A stretch of DNA of 35,724 nt from Ligilactobacillus agilis DSM 20509 (GTDB lineage: Bacteria > Bacillota > Bacilli > Lactobacillales > Lactobacillaceae), in NCBI RefSeq assembly GCF_001436215.1, contig NZ_AYYP01000060.1, positions 70,694 through 106,417 of the forward strand, given 5' to 3'. The notes beneath the pieces were generated by a model. It was not told the DNA's origin, searched no databases, and saw nothing but the letters and a program-made list of their open reading frames with translations. Both the position numbers and the translations under genes were made by a program. Shown in pieces: positions 27,877-35,062 of this stretch. Position 1 is the stretch's first letter. Each line of letters begins with the position of its first letter.

Positions 27877-29304
27877 ATGGCATTTGAAGGACTAACAGAA
27901 CGACTCCAAAATGCGATTAGTAAGTTACGGCGAAAGGGTAAGGTTAGTGAGGCTGACGTTAAGGAAGTCATGCGGGAAATTCGGCTTGCCCTCCTAGAAG
28001 CCGACGTTAACTTTAAAGTCGTTAAGGACTTCGTTAAGACTGTGCGGACACGTGCGGTGGGGGCCGAGGTTTTAGAAAGTCTGACACCGGCGCAACAAAT
28101 CGTTAAAATTGTTAACGAAGAGCTAGTCAAGGTGATGGGCCAAGAAGCTAGTCCCCTCAATAAATCCCCTAAGATTCCAACGATTATTATGATGGTTGGG
28201 CTTCAAGGGGCCGGGAAAACAACCACGGCCGGTAAGTTAGCCTTAAAATTAAAGGAAGAACAACACGCTCGCCCACTTTTGATTGCGGCTGACGTTTACC
28301 GGCCAGCTGCGGTTGATCAGTTAAAGATTTTGGGGCAAAACATTGATGTTCCTGTCTTTGAAATGGGAACGGACGTTAACCCAGTGGAAATTGTCCGCCA
28401 GGGGTTAGCGCTTGGTAAGGAAAAGAAAAATGACTACATTATCATCGATACGGCCGGGCGGTTACAAATCGATGAACGGTTGATGAATGAGTTAGCCCAA
28501 ATCAAGGAGTTAAGTCAACCTAATGAAATCTTACTGACCGTTGACGCGATGACCGGTCAAAATGCGGTTGAAGTTGCCGATGGTTTTAACAGCCAGTTAG
28601 ATGTAACTGGGGTAGTCTTAACCAAGTTGGATGGCGACACCCGTGGTGGGGCCGCCCTTTCCATCAGAGCCGTAACGGGTAAGCCAATTAAATTCATCGG
28701 GCAAGGGGAAAAGATGACCGACTTAGACGTCTTTTATCCCGACCGGATGGCTTCAAGAATCCTGGGAATGGGGGATATGTTAACCCTGATTGAAAAAGCC
28801 CAAAAGGATTTCGATGAAAAGAAGGCTGCTGAGATGGCGGCCAAGATGCGGGAAAATAGCTTTGATTTCAATGACTTCTTAGATCAGATGGAACAGGTTC
28901 AAAACATGGGACCACTAGAAGATATTATTAAAATGATTCCCGGGATGGCTAATAACCCAGCTTTGAAGAACATGAACGTGGATCCTAAAGACATTGAACG
29001 GACGAAGGCAATTGTTTATTCCATGACGCCTGCCGAAAGGGAAAACCCTGACTTATTAAATCCGTCAAGAAGACGGCGGATTGCGGCCGGTTGTGGGCGA
29101 CCTATCCAAGAAGTTAACCGGATGATAAAGCAGTTTAAGCAGATGCGAGAAATGATGAAGAAGATGTCTAATGGTAACTTCGCCGGGATGGAAGGTTTGC
29201 TAGGAAACGGGATGACCGGTAAGTTAGCGAAGATGTCGATGAATCGGATGATGAGAAAGAATAAAAAGCGCAAACTCCAACGGCTAAGAAAGCGGAAAAA
29301 ATAG
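27877..29304 (+). CDS. ffh: Signal recognition particle protein Ffh
   Basis: The SRP54 GTPase that binds signal sequences and 4.5S/6S RNA for cotranslational membrane targeting. N domain about 1-90; G domain with [15 protein letters not shown] near 108, [11 protein letters not shown] near 139, DTAGRLQID near 190 and [10 protein letters not shown] near 249. The M domain (about 325-445) has the methionine-rich helices and the RNA-binding [11 protein letters not shown] near 400. The tail, from about 445, is very basic and ends [10 protein letters not shown]. 475 residues, full length. Confidence 0.98.
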   Translation: MAFEGLTERLQNAISKLRRKGKVSEADVKEVMREIRLALLEADVNFKVVKDFVKTVRTRAVGAEVLESLTPAQQIVKIVNEELVKVMGQEASPLNKSPKIPTIIMMVGLQGAGKTTTAGKLALKLKEEQHARPLLIAADVYRPAAVDQLKILGQNIDVPVFEMGTDVNPVEIVRQGLALGKEKKNDYIIIDTAGRLQIDERLMNELAQIKELSQPNEILLTVDAMTGQNAVEVADGFNSQLDVTGVVLTKLDGDTRGGAALSIRAVTGKPIKFIGQGEKMTDLDVFYPDRMASRILGMGDMLTLIEKAQKDFDEKKAAEMAAKMRENSFDFNDFLDQMEQVQNMGPLEDIIKMIPGMANNPALKNMNVDPKDIERTKAIVYSMTPAERENPDLLNPSRRRRIAAGCGRPIQEVNRMIKQFKQMREMMKKMSNGNFAGMEGLLGNGMTGKLAKMSMNRMMRKNKKRKLQRLRKRKK

Positions 29305-29342
29305 GCTTTTTGAAAAAAATTGGCCCTGTCAAGAAATTTTCC

Positions 29343-29371
29343 TTTACACCAGCCAAAATTACTGGTATATT
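29343..29371 (+). promoter_or_regulatory. Promoter upstream of rpsP
   Basis: TTTACA (29343-29348) and TATATT (29366-29371) are 17 bp apart, 34 bp before the rpsP ATG. No terminator is evident after ffh, so readthrough from ffh is also possible. Confidence 0.65.
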
Positions 29372-29405
29372 AATAAACGTTGAGAAGATATTAGGAGGTG
29401 TAATA

Positions 29406-29681
29406 ATGTCAGTAAAAATTCGTTTAAAGCGTATGGGTTCTAAGAAGAGTCCTTTCTACCGGATCGTTGTTGCCGACTCACGTTCACCACGTGATGGTCG
29501 TTTCATCGAAACTGTAGGGACATACAACCCATTAACAGAACCAGAAACAGTAACACTTAAAGAAGAAGAAATCATGAACTGGTTAAACAACGGTGCCCAA
29601 CCTTCAGATACAGTTCGTAACATTCTTTCCAAGAACGGTGTTATGAAGAAATTCCACGAAGCAAAATTTTCTAAGAAATAA
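29406..29681 (+). CDS. rpsP: 30S ribosomal protein S16
   Basis: A 91-residue ribosomal protein opening [20 protein letters not shown] and containing [14 protein letters not shown]. The ATG at 29406 follows TAGGAGGTG with ideal spacing; a longer in-frame reading from 29310 lacks a ribosome binding site and is not S16-like. Its codons are strongly biased to favoured forms, as for other highly expressed genes. khpA follows 10 bp later. Confidence 0.98.
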   Translation: MSVKIRLKRMGSKKSPFYRIVVADSRSPRDGRFIETVGTYNPLTEPETVTLKEEEIMNWLNNGAQPSDTVRNILSKNGVMKKFHEAKFSKK

Positions 29682-29691
29682 GGGAGATTAG

Positions 29692-29943
29692 ATGACAGAG
29701 GCGGATGTAAAACAATTAATTATAACGATTGTTGCGCCCTTAGTTGCCGATTCCGAAGCAATTCGGATTGAAACTAAGCGGGATACTCGTTTTCTGAACT
29801 TTAATCTAACTGTCGCCAAAGACGATGTTGGCCGGGTGATTGGTAAACACGGCCGAATTGCCCAAGCCCTGCGGACCCTTGTTTATAGTGTACGCTTGGA
29901 TGATAAATCCTTACGGGCTCGGTTAAACATTGTAGACGATTAA
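29692..29943 (+). CDS. khpA: KH-domain RNA-binding protein KhpA
   Basis: An 83-residue single KH domain (YlqC family) with the RNA-contacting GxxG loop in VGRVIGKHGRIAQALRTLV near residue 45. In streptococci KhpA pairs with KhpB (Jag/EloR) and affects cell elongation and division. It lies directly between rpsP and rimM as in most Firmicutes, and a terminator follows its stop. Confidence 0.95.
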   Translation: MTEADVKQLIITIVAPLVADSEAIRIETKRDTRFLNFNLTVAKDDVGRVIGKHGRIAQALRTLVYSVRLDDKSLRARLNIVDD

Positions 29944-29948
29944 AAATA

Positions 29949-29991
29949 GGCTCTAAGTAAAGCAGCAATGTTTTATTTGGAGTCTTTTTTT
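29949..29991 (+). terminator. Terminator or attenuator between khpA and rimM
   Basis: GGCTCTAAGTAAA pairs with TTTATTTGGAGTC (13 bp, three G-T wobbles) around a 10-nt loop, followed by seven T. The rimM ATG lies only 16 bp after the T-run, so rimM must be reached by readthrough or from within this element. Confidence 0.8.
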
Positions 29992-30007
29992 AAAGAAAGG
30001 ATTTAGT

Positions 30008-30520
30008 ATGCAATATTATCAAGTTGGAAAAATTGTTAATACTCATGGGATTAAGGGAGAAGTAAAGGTGCTGGCTAGCACGGACTTTAAGGAGAGTCGC
30101 TTTAAGCCGGGAGCTAAGCTATATCTTTTTCAAAAGCAAGCCCAAACTCCACTTGAAGTTACGGTTAAGACTCACCGGAAACACAAGCAGTTTGACATGC
30201 TAACATTTGTTGGCTTGGAAGATATTAATCTCGTTGAAAAGTATAAGCAAGCCGATTTAAAGATTACCGCTGACCAGCAAGAACAACTGGCCGAAGGTGA
30301 GTATTACTACCACCAAATCATTGGCTTGACGGCTATTACAACTGAGGGCCGGGAACTAGGGAAGGTTAAAGAAATTATGACCCCGGGGGCTAATGATGTG
30401 TGGGTGATTGCGCGGCCTAAGCAAGCGGACTTATTGTTGCCGGCAATCGCTGACGTAATCAAAGAAATTAGGCTGGCCGATGGGCAAGTCCTAGTGGAAA
30501 TGATGGATGGGTTAGAGTAA
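30008..30520 (+). CDS. rimM: 16S rRNA processing protein RimM
   Basis: A 30S assembly factor that binds S19 near the 16S head. The N-terminal domain opens [20 protein letters not shown]. The C-terminal PRC-barrel domain covers about 95-168 and includes [12 protein letters not shown] and [13 protein letters not shown]. At 170 residues it is normal length. AAGGA precedes the ATG. Its TAA overlaps the ATG of trmD (TAATG). Confidence 0.97.
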   Translation: MQYYQVGKIVNTHGIKGEVKVLASTDFKESRFKPGAKLYLFQKQAQTPLEVTVKTHRKHKQFDMLTFVGLEDINLVEKYKQADLKITADQQEQLAEGEYYYHQIIGLTAITTEGRELGKVKEIMTPGANDVWVIARPKQADLLLPAIADVIKEIRLADGQVLVEMMDGLE

Positions 30521-31266
30521 TGAGAATAGATATTTTAAGTTTGTTTCCCAATATGTTTCAACCCCTAAAGGAATCGATTCTAGGTAAGGCTTTAGAAAAA
30601 GAACTCCTAGAAATCGAAATTACGGATTTTCGGGATTATACCACCCAAAAGCAACGACACGTTGACGACACCCCTTATGGGGGCGGGGCCGGCATGCTGT
30701 TACAAGCCCAACCGATTTTTGACGCCTTAGCAGCTACCCAAGCTAAGGCCAAGAGTAAGGGGCGGGTAATCCTGCTGGATCCGGCGGGCCGAAAGTTTGA
30801 CCAAAAGATAGCAGAAGAGTTAGCTAAAGAAGACCACCTAACCTTTATTTGCGGCCACTATGAAGGTTATGACGAACGGATTCGGACCCTGGTGACCGAT
30901 GAATTGTCTTTAGGTGACTACGTCCTAACCGGAGGCGAGTTAGGGGCCATGGTAATGATTGACGCTACGGTTCGGTTGCTACCTGAAGTTTTGGGCAATA
31001 GCGAGTCGGCTCAAACTGATTCATTTTCTACCGGCCTGTTAGAGTACCCACAATATACCCGGCCGGCTGATTTTCGGGGGATGAAGGTCCCTGAGGTATT
31101 AACCAGCGGGAACCACCAAAAAATTGCGGAGTGGCGGCATAAAGAGGCTTTACGCCGGACCTATGAACGCCGGCCCGATTTGTTAGAAGATTATCCTCTG
31201 ACAGACCAGGATCGCAAGTGGTTAGCAGAGTTTGCGGCTGAAAAAACAGATTTAGCAGAAAAGTAA
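30520..31266 (+). CDS. trmD: tRNA (guanine-37-N1)-methyltransferase
   Basis: Methylates G37 next to the anticodon, preventing +1 frameshifting. A SPOUT-class trefoil-knot enzyme: [13 protein letters not shown] at the start, [12 protein letters not shown] near 51, the knot SAM site [12 protein letters not shown] near 112 and [14 protein letters not shown] near 132, and EYPQYTRP near 176. 248 residues, full length. It is translationally coupled to rimM; rplS follows behind a separate promoter. Confidence 0.98.
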   Translation: MRIDILSLFPNMFQPLKESILGKALEKELLEIEITDFRDYTTQKQRHVDDTPYGGGAGMLLQAQPIFDALAATQAKAKSKGRVILLDPAGRKFDQKIAEELAKEDHLTFICGHYEGYDERIRTLVTDELSLGDYVLTGGELGAMVMIDATVRLLPEVLGNSESAQTDSFSTGLLEYPQYTRPADFRGMKVPEVLTSGNHQKIAEWRHKEALRRTYERRPDLLEDYPLTDQDRKWLAEFAAEKTDLAEK

Positions 31267-31276
31267 AGAAAAATGA

Positions 31277-31305
31277 TTTACAAATCGGTCGAAAAATGGT
31301 AAATT
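31277..31305 (+). promoter_or_regulatory. rplS promoter
   Basis: TTTACA (31277-31282) and TAAATT (31300-31305) are 17 bp apart, just after trmD. Transcription would begin near 31312, directly ahead of the structured leader. Confidence 0.6.
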
Positions 31306-31310
31306 ATTAT

Positions 31311-31379
31311 GTGGCTGTTGCCATTATTAACAACAATCCGCTGTGGGAGACAAGATTGTTGGTGAAAGGAAGAAAATTA
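31311..31379 (+). promoter_or_regulatory. L19 ribosomal protein leader
   Basis: A compact leader before rplS. TGGC/GCCA form a hairpin at 31312-31323 with a TGTT loop. CAACAATC (31331-31338) pairs exactly with GATTGTTG (31354-31361) around CGCTGTGGGAGACAA. Position and shape match the L19 leader described in Firmicutes, thought to let the ribosomal protein control its own mRNA. The pairing is seen directly; the family assignment is from memory. Confidence 0.7.
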
Positions 31380-31733
31380 ATGTCAGTAAATCCATTAATC
31401 GCAAAGCTTACAGAAGCTCAATTACGTAATGATATTCCAGAATTCCGTGCCGGTGACACTGTACGGGTTCACGCACGAATCGTTGAAGGTTCACGCGAAC
31501 GTATCCAAATTTTTGAAGGTGTTGTTATCAAGCGCCGTGGTGAAGGTATTTCAGAAACTTACACTGTTCGTAAGATTTCAAACGGGATTGGGGTTGAACG
31601 GACTTTCCCATTACACACACCACGTGTTGACAAGATTGAAGTAGTACGTCACGGTAAGGTTCGTCGTGCTAAGCTTTACTACTTACGTGCATTACACGGT
31701 AAGGCAGCTCGTATTCCAGAACGCCGTCGTTAA
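31380..31733 (+). CDS. rplS: 50S ribosomal protein L19
   Basis: A ribosomal protein at the 30S-50S interface. 117 residues including [40 protein letters not shown] and [18 protein letters not shown]. The ATG at 31380 follows AAAGGAAG; an upstream in-frame reading from 31296 runs through the RNA leader and is not part of the protein. Codon bias is strong. A terminator follows the stop. Confidence 0.98.
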   Translation: MSVNPLIAKLTEAQLRNDIPEFRAGDTVRVHARIVEGSRERIQIFEGVVIKRRGEGISETYTVRKISNGIGVERTFPLHTPRVDKIEVVRHGKVRRAKLYYLRALHGKAARIPERRR

Positions 31734-31740
31734 TAAGAGT

Positions 31741-31773
31741 AAAGAAACCTCAGTTATTGGGGTTTCTTTTTTT
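31741..31773 (+). terminator. Terminator after rplS
   Basis: AAAGAAACC pairs with GGTTTCTTT around TCAGTTATTGG, followed by more T, eight bases after the rplS stop. Confidence 0.9.
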
Positions 31774-31867
31774 GTACGCTCAATTAATGTGGCTAAGTTC
31801 ATTTCCATCCATATTATTTAGAAAAAGAAATTGAAGTAGTTAACAAGTAACATCATGATATTTATAG

Positions 31868-31894
31868 AGACGACTAGTGATAGCCGTCTTTTTT
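31868..31894 (+). terminator. Isolated terminator-like hairpin between rplS and HAD gene
   Basis: AGACG-A-CTA pairs with TAG-C-CGTCT (one internal mismatch) around GTGA, followed by six T. No coding gene lies between the rplS terminator and this hairpin, so it may end a small RNA or be a remnant. The rest of the 31774-32030 gap holds the HAD promoter and nothing else I recognise. Confidence 0.6.
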
Positions 31895-31968
31895 CTGCCT
31901 TTTTCCTGCTTGCAGGCGTTAAAGAATAACTGAGTAGCCTCTCAAAGCGAGCCGTTAGTCCAAAGGAG

Positions 31969-31997
31969 TTAACCGCTTTCTTAAAGTGGTGTATAAT
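31969..31997 (+). promoter_or_regulatory. Promoter of the HAD phosphatase gene
   Basis: A perfect TATAAT at 31992-31997 with TG immediately before it; the position 17 bp upstream is TTAACC (31969-31974), a weak -35. It lies 33 bp before the ATG at 32031. Confidence 0.6.
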
Positions 31998-32030
31998 TAA
32001 CCTATTGAAGTGCAGAAAGAAGGAAAGTAA

Positions 32031-32852
32031 ATGACAGTCAAGTTAGTAGCGATAGATGTTGATAAGACCTTAGTGGATGATGAAAAGCAACTGCATGAAA
32101 AGGTGATTGAAACGATTAAGGCGGCTAGTCAAAGGGGAGTTAAAGTAGTAATTTGTTCAGGACGTCCCTTGCCAGGCTTAAAGCAAATTTTAACTGACTT
32201 AAACTTAGCTGACCAAAAAGACCAGTACGTAGTCTGTTTTGGAGGGAGTGTGGTCCAATCCACTGCGGGGGAAGTAATCATGTCCCAAGGGTTAGCCTAT
32301 GAAGATTACTTAGACTTAGAGTTAATCGCCCACAAGTTAGACCTGCCATTTCACGCTGTCAGCATGGACCGCATCTATACGGCTAACCGTGACATTGGCT
32401 ATTACTCAATGTATGAGTCTAATTTGGTTAACATGCCCTTATCCTACCGGACTCCGGCCGAATTGAAGGAGATACCGTTAATTAAGGCCATGTTTGTGGA
32501 AGAACCAGCCAAGCTAGACCAGGCCTTTGCAGCCGGGCGGGCCTTATTTGCGGCTAAAGAAGATCGGGTCACCTTTGTGAAGTCCCAACCCTTTTTCTTA
32601 GAGGCCAATACCAAGGGGGTAGATAAAGCGCAAGCCCTAACAAAATTATGTGCGTACCTAGGCCTTGATTTAAGCCAAGACGTAATGGCAATCGGTGATG
32701 GCGGGAATGATTTACCGATGATTAAGGCTGCTAAAATCGGGGTGGCTATGGCTAATGCCTTGCCAGAAGTTAAGGCGGCTAGCGATTTCGTCACGGCTGA
32801 TAACAACCACGACGGGGTAGCTGTTGCTATCGAAAAATTTATCCTTGCTTAA
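32031..32852 (+). CDS. Cof-type HAD-superfamily phosphatase
   Basis: A 273-residue haloacid-dehalogenase hydrolase of the Cof/YidA type (type IIB cap). The nucleophile motif is IDVDKTL at residues 8-14 (DxDxT kept, with Lys where Gly is usual). Motif II is VVICSGRPLPG near 41, the cap region spans about 85-190, and motif IV is AIGDGGNDLPMI near 222. Members act on sugar phosphates, FMN or related phosphoesters; the substrate cannot be told from sequence. AAGGAAAG precedes the ATG. It has its own promoter and terminator. Confidence 0.95.
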   Translation: MTVKLVAIDVDKTLVDDEKQLHEKVIETIKAASQRGVKVVICSGRPLPGLKQILTDLNLADQKDQYVVCFGGSVVQSTAGEVIMSQGLAYEDYLDLELIAHKLDLPFHAVSMDRIYTANRDIGYYSMYESNLVNMPLSYRTPAELKEIPLIKAMFVEEPAKLDQAFAAGRALFAAKEDRVTFVKSQPFFLEANTKGVDKAQALTKLCAYLGLDLSQDVMAIGDGGNDLPMIKAAKIGVAMANALPEVKAASDFVTADNNHDGVAVAIEKFILA

Positions 32853-32864
32853 GGCCAATGAACC

Positions 32865-32902
32865 AAAAAAGACACTAGACTAAATCAGTCTAGTGCCTTT
32901 TT
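32865..32902. terminator. Bidirectional terminator between HAD and DUF2207 genes
   Basis: CACTAGACT (32873-32881) pairs with AGTCTAGTG (32887-32895), with A-tract and T-tract flanks, between two converging genes. Confidence 0.9.
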
Positions 32903-32912
32903 AATGTGGCTC

Positions 32913-34643
32913 TTAATTATTGTTTGGGTGGTAGTTACCTAGCGCCCGGGTAACACTGGTTGAAAATGAATCACCAAAGTCGATTGGGGCGGTGAAGAGG
33001 AGGTTGTAATAAAAACCTAAGCCATCTTCTAATTCCTTAACAGTAAAGTTAGCCTGTAAGGCGTTGATGACCCGCTTGTTGTAGCCAAAGGCAATCGCAT
33101 ATGGCAAAACTTGGCTCCAGTAGGTTAAGTCCCCCTTGGACTTTAGGTTGATCTTATTTAAGTCTTTTAAGGTGTGTCTAAAGGCCCGCAGTTGGGTAAT
33201 TAGCTCAACCCCAGTTTCGGTGTAAGGGGAGTGCTTTCTAAAGTGGTAAACGTTAAAACCAACTTGACCTAAGATTAAGACTAAACTAAGACCGGTCATC
33301 CACGGAGTCTTCCATAAGAAGAGCGTCCACAAGAGGAGTAAGCAACTAATCCCACAAAGGAAAACGGTTAGGTAGAAATTACCGGCCGACTTCTTGCTGA
33401 GGTAGTCGTAGGAAAGGGCTTCTTGCTCAACTTGGTTTTTCCACTTGTCGTAAATGTGACTCATCTGCTTACTTTCCCGTTGGGTTTTACCATACTTCCT
33501 TAATTCATGTAGGGTAACCTTCTTGCCGTCACCGACAGTATTAAAGAGAAAATCAATCATCGGTTCACTATTGGCTAAGGAAGCATCGAGTAAGGTTAGC
33601 TGGTAGTCCTTACGCTTGGTGTTAAATTCCTCGATAGCAATCTTTTGTTTAACCGCTAGTTCCAAGAGGTAGGCCCCCAAGGCGTTATTGTCCGGCACGT
33701 TATCGGTATAAATAGACATAGCTACCGGAGCAGACATTGGTGGAATCTCATAGGAATGAGGTGGATTGACGTCGGGCCACTTTTGTTTTTTGACTGGGTG
33801 GCTTAAGAGGTAAAGCGCCCACACTAAGATGATGACTAAGGCTAAGCCAAAGACGCCGGCCTTAAAAATCAAGTTGTTGCGGTTTGAGACCTTTTTAGTC
33901 TGGGTATTGTCCTTAAGCCAGGCCTGTTCAGACTTGATGGCGGCTTGCTTGTGCTTTTGGTTTACCACTAAGCCGTTAGTGCTAACAACGCTAGTTGGAA
34001 AGAGTAAGCGGGTTTTAACTTGACTAGCGCTTGGATTTTGCTTGAGGTTGACCACTACGCTACCTTTTTCCTTAGAAACACTGGTTGTGGCCTTACTTTC
34101 GCTTCTAGTCCAAGCCTTGAGGTCAGCAACGTTGGTGCTAGGAAGTTGGAACTTAAGCCGGACGTTATTTAAAGGCACATTCCACTTATTACCGATAATG
34201 GTCCAGTTTAACTCGGCCGTATCCTGCCAATTTTTAACAAAGTTAGTGACATGATAGCTGTAATAATAGGTAGTGGTTGTATCGGCCGTATTGTGGAACA
34301 GCTTCAACTTTAAGGCGTCGTCTGTTTCTATGACTTGAAAACTATTGTTACTCCCGTCGTGATTAGGGGTTAATTGGATTGACTGGCCATTTTCTTGGAC
34401 AACAATACTTGGCTGGGTCGCAACCACGCCCTTTTCCAATGGTTGATCATAGTAGACTCCCCGGGAAGTACCCTTAAAGTTATAGGTGATTTGCTGGGTA
34501 ATATCGGCTGAGCCATCTTGTTGTAGGTTGACGTTGACGTCGTAGTTGGTGATGGCGTAATCAGCTTGAATCTTGCCCCCATAAAAAAGGCACATCCCGA
34601 AGAGGAGTGCTAGAAAGCTTTGCAAAATTTTATTCTTAAACAT
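32913..34643 (-). CDS. DUF2207-type membrane protein
   Basis: A 576-residue predicted membrane protein. A signal peptide covers about 1-27 (hydrophobic FLALLFGMCLFYGG, likely cut after IQA). An extracellular beta-rich domain follows (about 28-255), opening YAITNYDVNVNLQQDGSADI, with the family-like TYNFKGTSRGVYYDQPL. Membrane helices are near 258-281, 422-445 and 448-468, with a cytoplasmic stretch between the first and second. This layout fits DUF2207 proteins, common in Firmicutes and of unknown function. The usual glycine-rich C-terminal tail is absent; the protein ends in GNYHPNNN. AGGAGG (reverse strand) sets the ATG. The gene is alone on its strand. Confidence 0.9.
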   Translation of the reverse strand: MFKNKILQSFLALLFGMCLFYGGKIQADYAITNYDVNVNLQQDGSADITQQITYNFKGTSRGVYYDQPLEKGVVATQPSIVVQENGQSIQLTPNHDGSNNSFQVIETDDALKLKLFHNTADTTTTYYYSYHVTNFVKNWQDTAELNWTIIGNKWNVPLNNVRLKFQLPSTNVADLKAWTRSESKATTSVSKEKGSVVVNLKQNPSASQVKTRLLFPTSVVSTNGLVVNQKHKQAAIKSEQAWLKDNTQTKKVSNRNNLIFKAGVFGLALVIILVWALYLLSHPVKKQKWPDVNPPHSYEIPPMSAPVAMSIYTDNVPDNNALGAYLLELAVKQKIAIEEFNTKRKDYQLTLLDASLANSEPMIDFLFNTVGDGKKVTLHELRKYGKTQRESKQMSHIYDKWKNQVEQEALSYDYLSKKSAGNFYLTVFLCGISCLLLLWTLFLWKTPWMTGLSLVLILGQVGFNVYHFRKHSPYTETGVELITQLRAFRHTLKDLNKINLKSKGDLTYWSQVLPYAIAFGYNKRVINALQANFTVKELEDGLGFYYNLLFTAPIDFGDSFSTSVTRALGNYHPNNN

Positions 34644-34802
34644 AAATCTTCCTCCTCGTCTTTCACCTCTATTATTACAAATTTTCGATAGAATTGGTAT
34701 AAAAAAACCAGCTTTTACTAAATTTCTTAAAGAAATCTAGGGGGAAAAATGTTATTATTTTAAATAGTGTGTAGACAAACAGAAAATTCTTAGTCAAGCC
34801 AC

Positions 34803-34835
34803 TTTTTCAAGCGGGCCAAAAGTTTTTTCAAGCGG
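34803..34835 (+). repeat. Tandem 12-bp repeats overlapping a promoter
   Basis: TTTTTCAAGCGG occurs at 34803-34814 and again at 34824-34835, exactly 21 bp apart (two helical turns). The second copy overlaps the -35 position of the extended -10 promoter at 34843-34851, as expected for a two-site regulator operator. The regulator is not identified. Confidence 0.5.
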
Positions 34836-34842
34836 CTATTTA

Positions 34843-34851
34843 TGTTAAAAT
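34843..34851 (+). promoter_or_regulatory. Extended -10 of an orphan promoter
   Basis: TGTTAAAAT fits an extended -10 (TGnTAtAAT). It is followed by a 6-bp hairpin CTAGCA/TGTTAG (34864-34879) and AGGAGGA at 34904-34910, but translation would hit a stop after a few codons. Confidence 0.45.
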
Positions 34852-35011
34852 GAGTAAGAAGCACTAGCAGGTTTGTTAGCAAAACTAAGATGAGATTGAC
34901 TTTAGGAGGAGATTAACTGTTACCAAAAATATAGAACATTGTAGAAAATGATGGAATTATAATCAATCAGAAAGTAAAAATGTGGGATTGATAAAATTTA
35001 GAACTTATGTT

Positions 35012-35040
35012 TTGAATATTACCTGAGAAAGTGCTATCAT
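35012..35040 (+). promoter_or_regulatory. tnpB promoter
   Basis: TTGAAT (35012-35017) and TATCAT (35035-35040) are 17 bp apart, 22 bp before the tnpB ATG. Confidence 0.6.
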
Positions 35041-35062
35041 CTCTGTAATAGGAGGTGAGCTT

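Larger units (their letters stand above)
34644..35062. other. 419-bp gap: orphan leader plus TnpB element left end
   Basis: No protein gene on either strand. The left part (to about 34770) holds the 5' region of the minus-strand membrane gene, where I find no convincing promoter. 34803-34910 has paired 12-bp repeats, an extended -10, a hairpin and a strong ribosome binding site pointing rightward but no reading frame after it. From about 34924 the sequence is AT-rich and belongs to the TnpB element. Confidence 0.6.

Noticed and set aside
29310-29405. A longer in-frame start for rpsP from 29310, and likewise for rplS from 31296.
   Set aside because: Both extensions lack a ribosome binding site, cover promoter or leader sequence, and do not resemble S16 or L19.
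31316-31332. TGTTG-N7-TAACA resembles a GlnR box.
   Set aside because: One fixed position fails, and the bases are explained by the L19 leader hairpins.
34808-34835. The CAAGCGG repeats resemble CcpA cre sites.
   Set aside because: Only the AAGCG core fits; the right halves lack the required matches in both copies.
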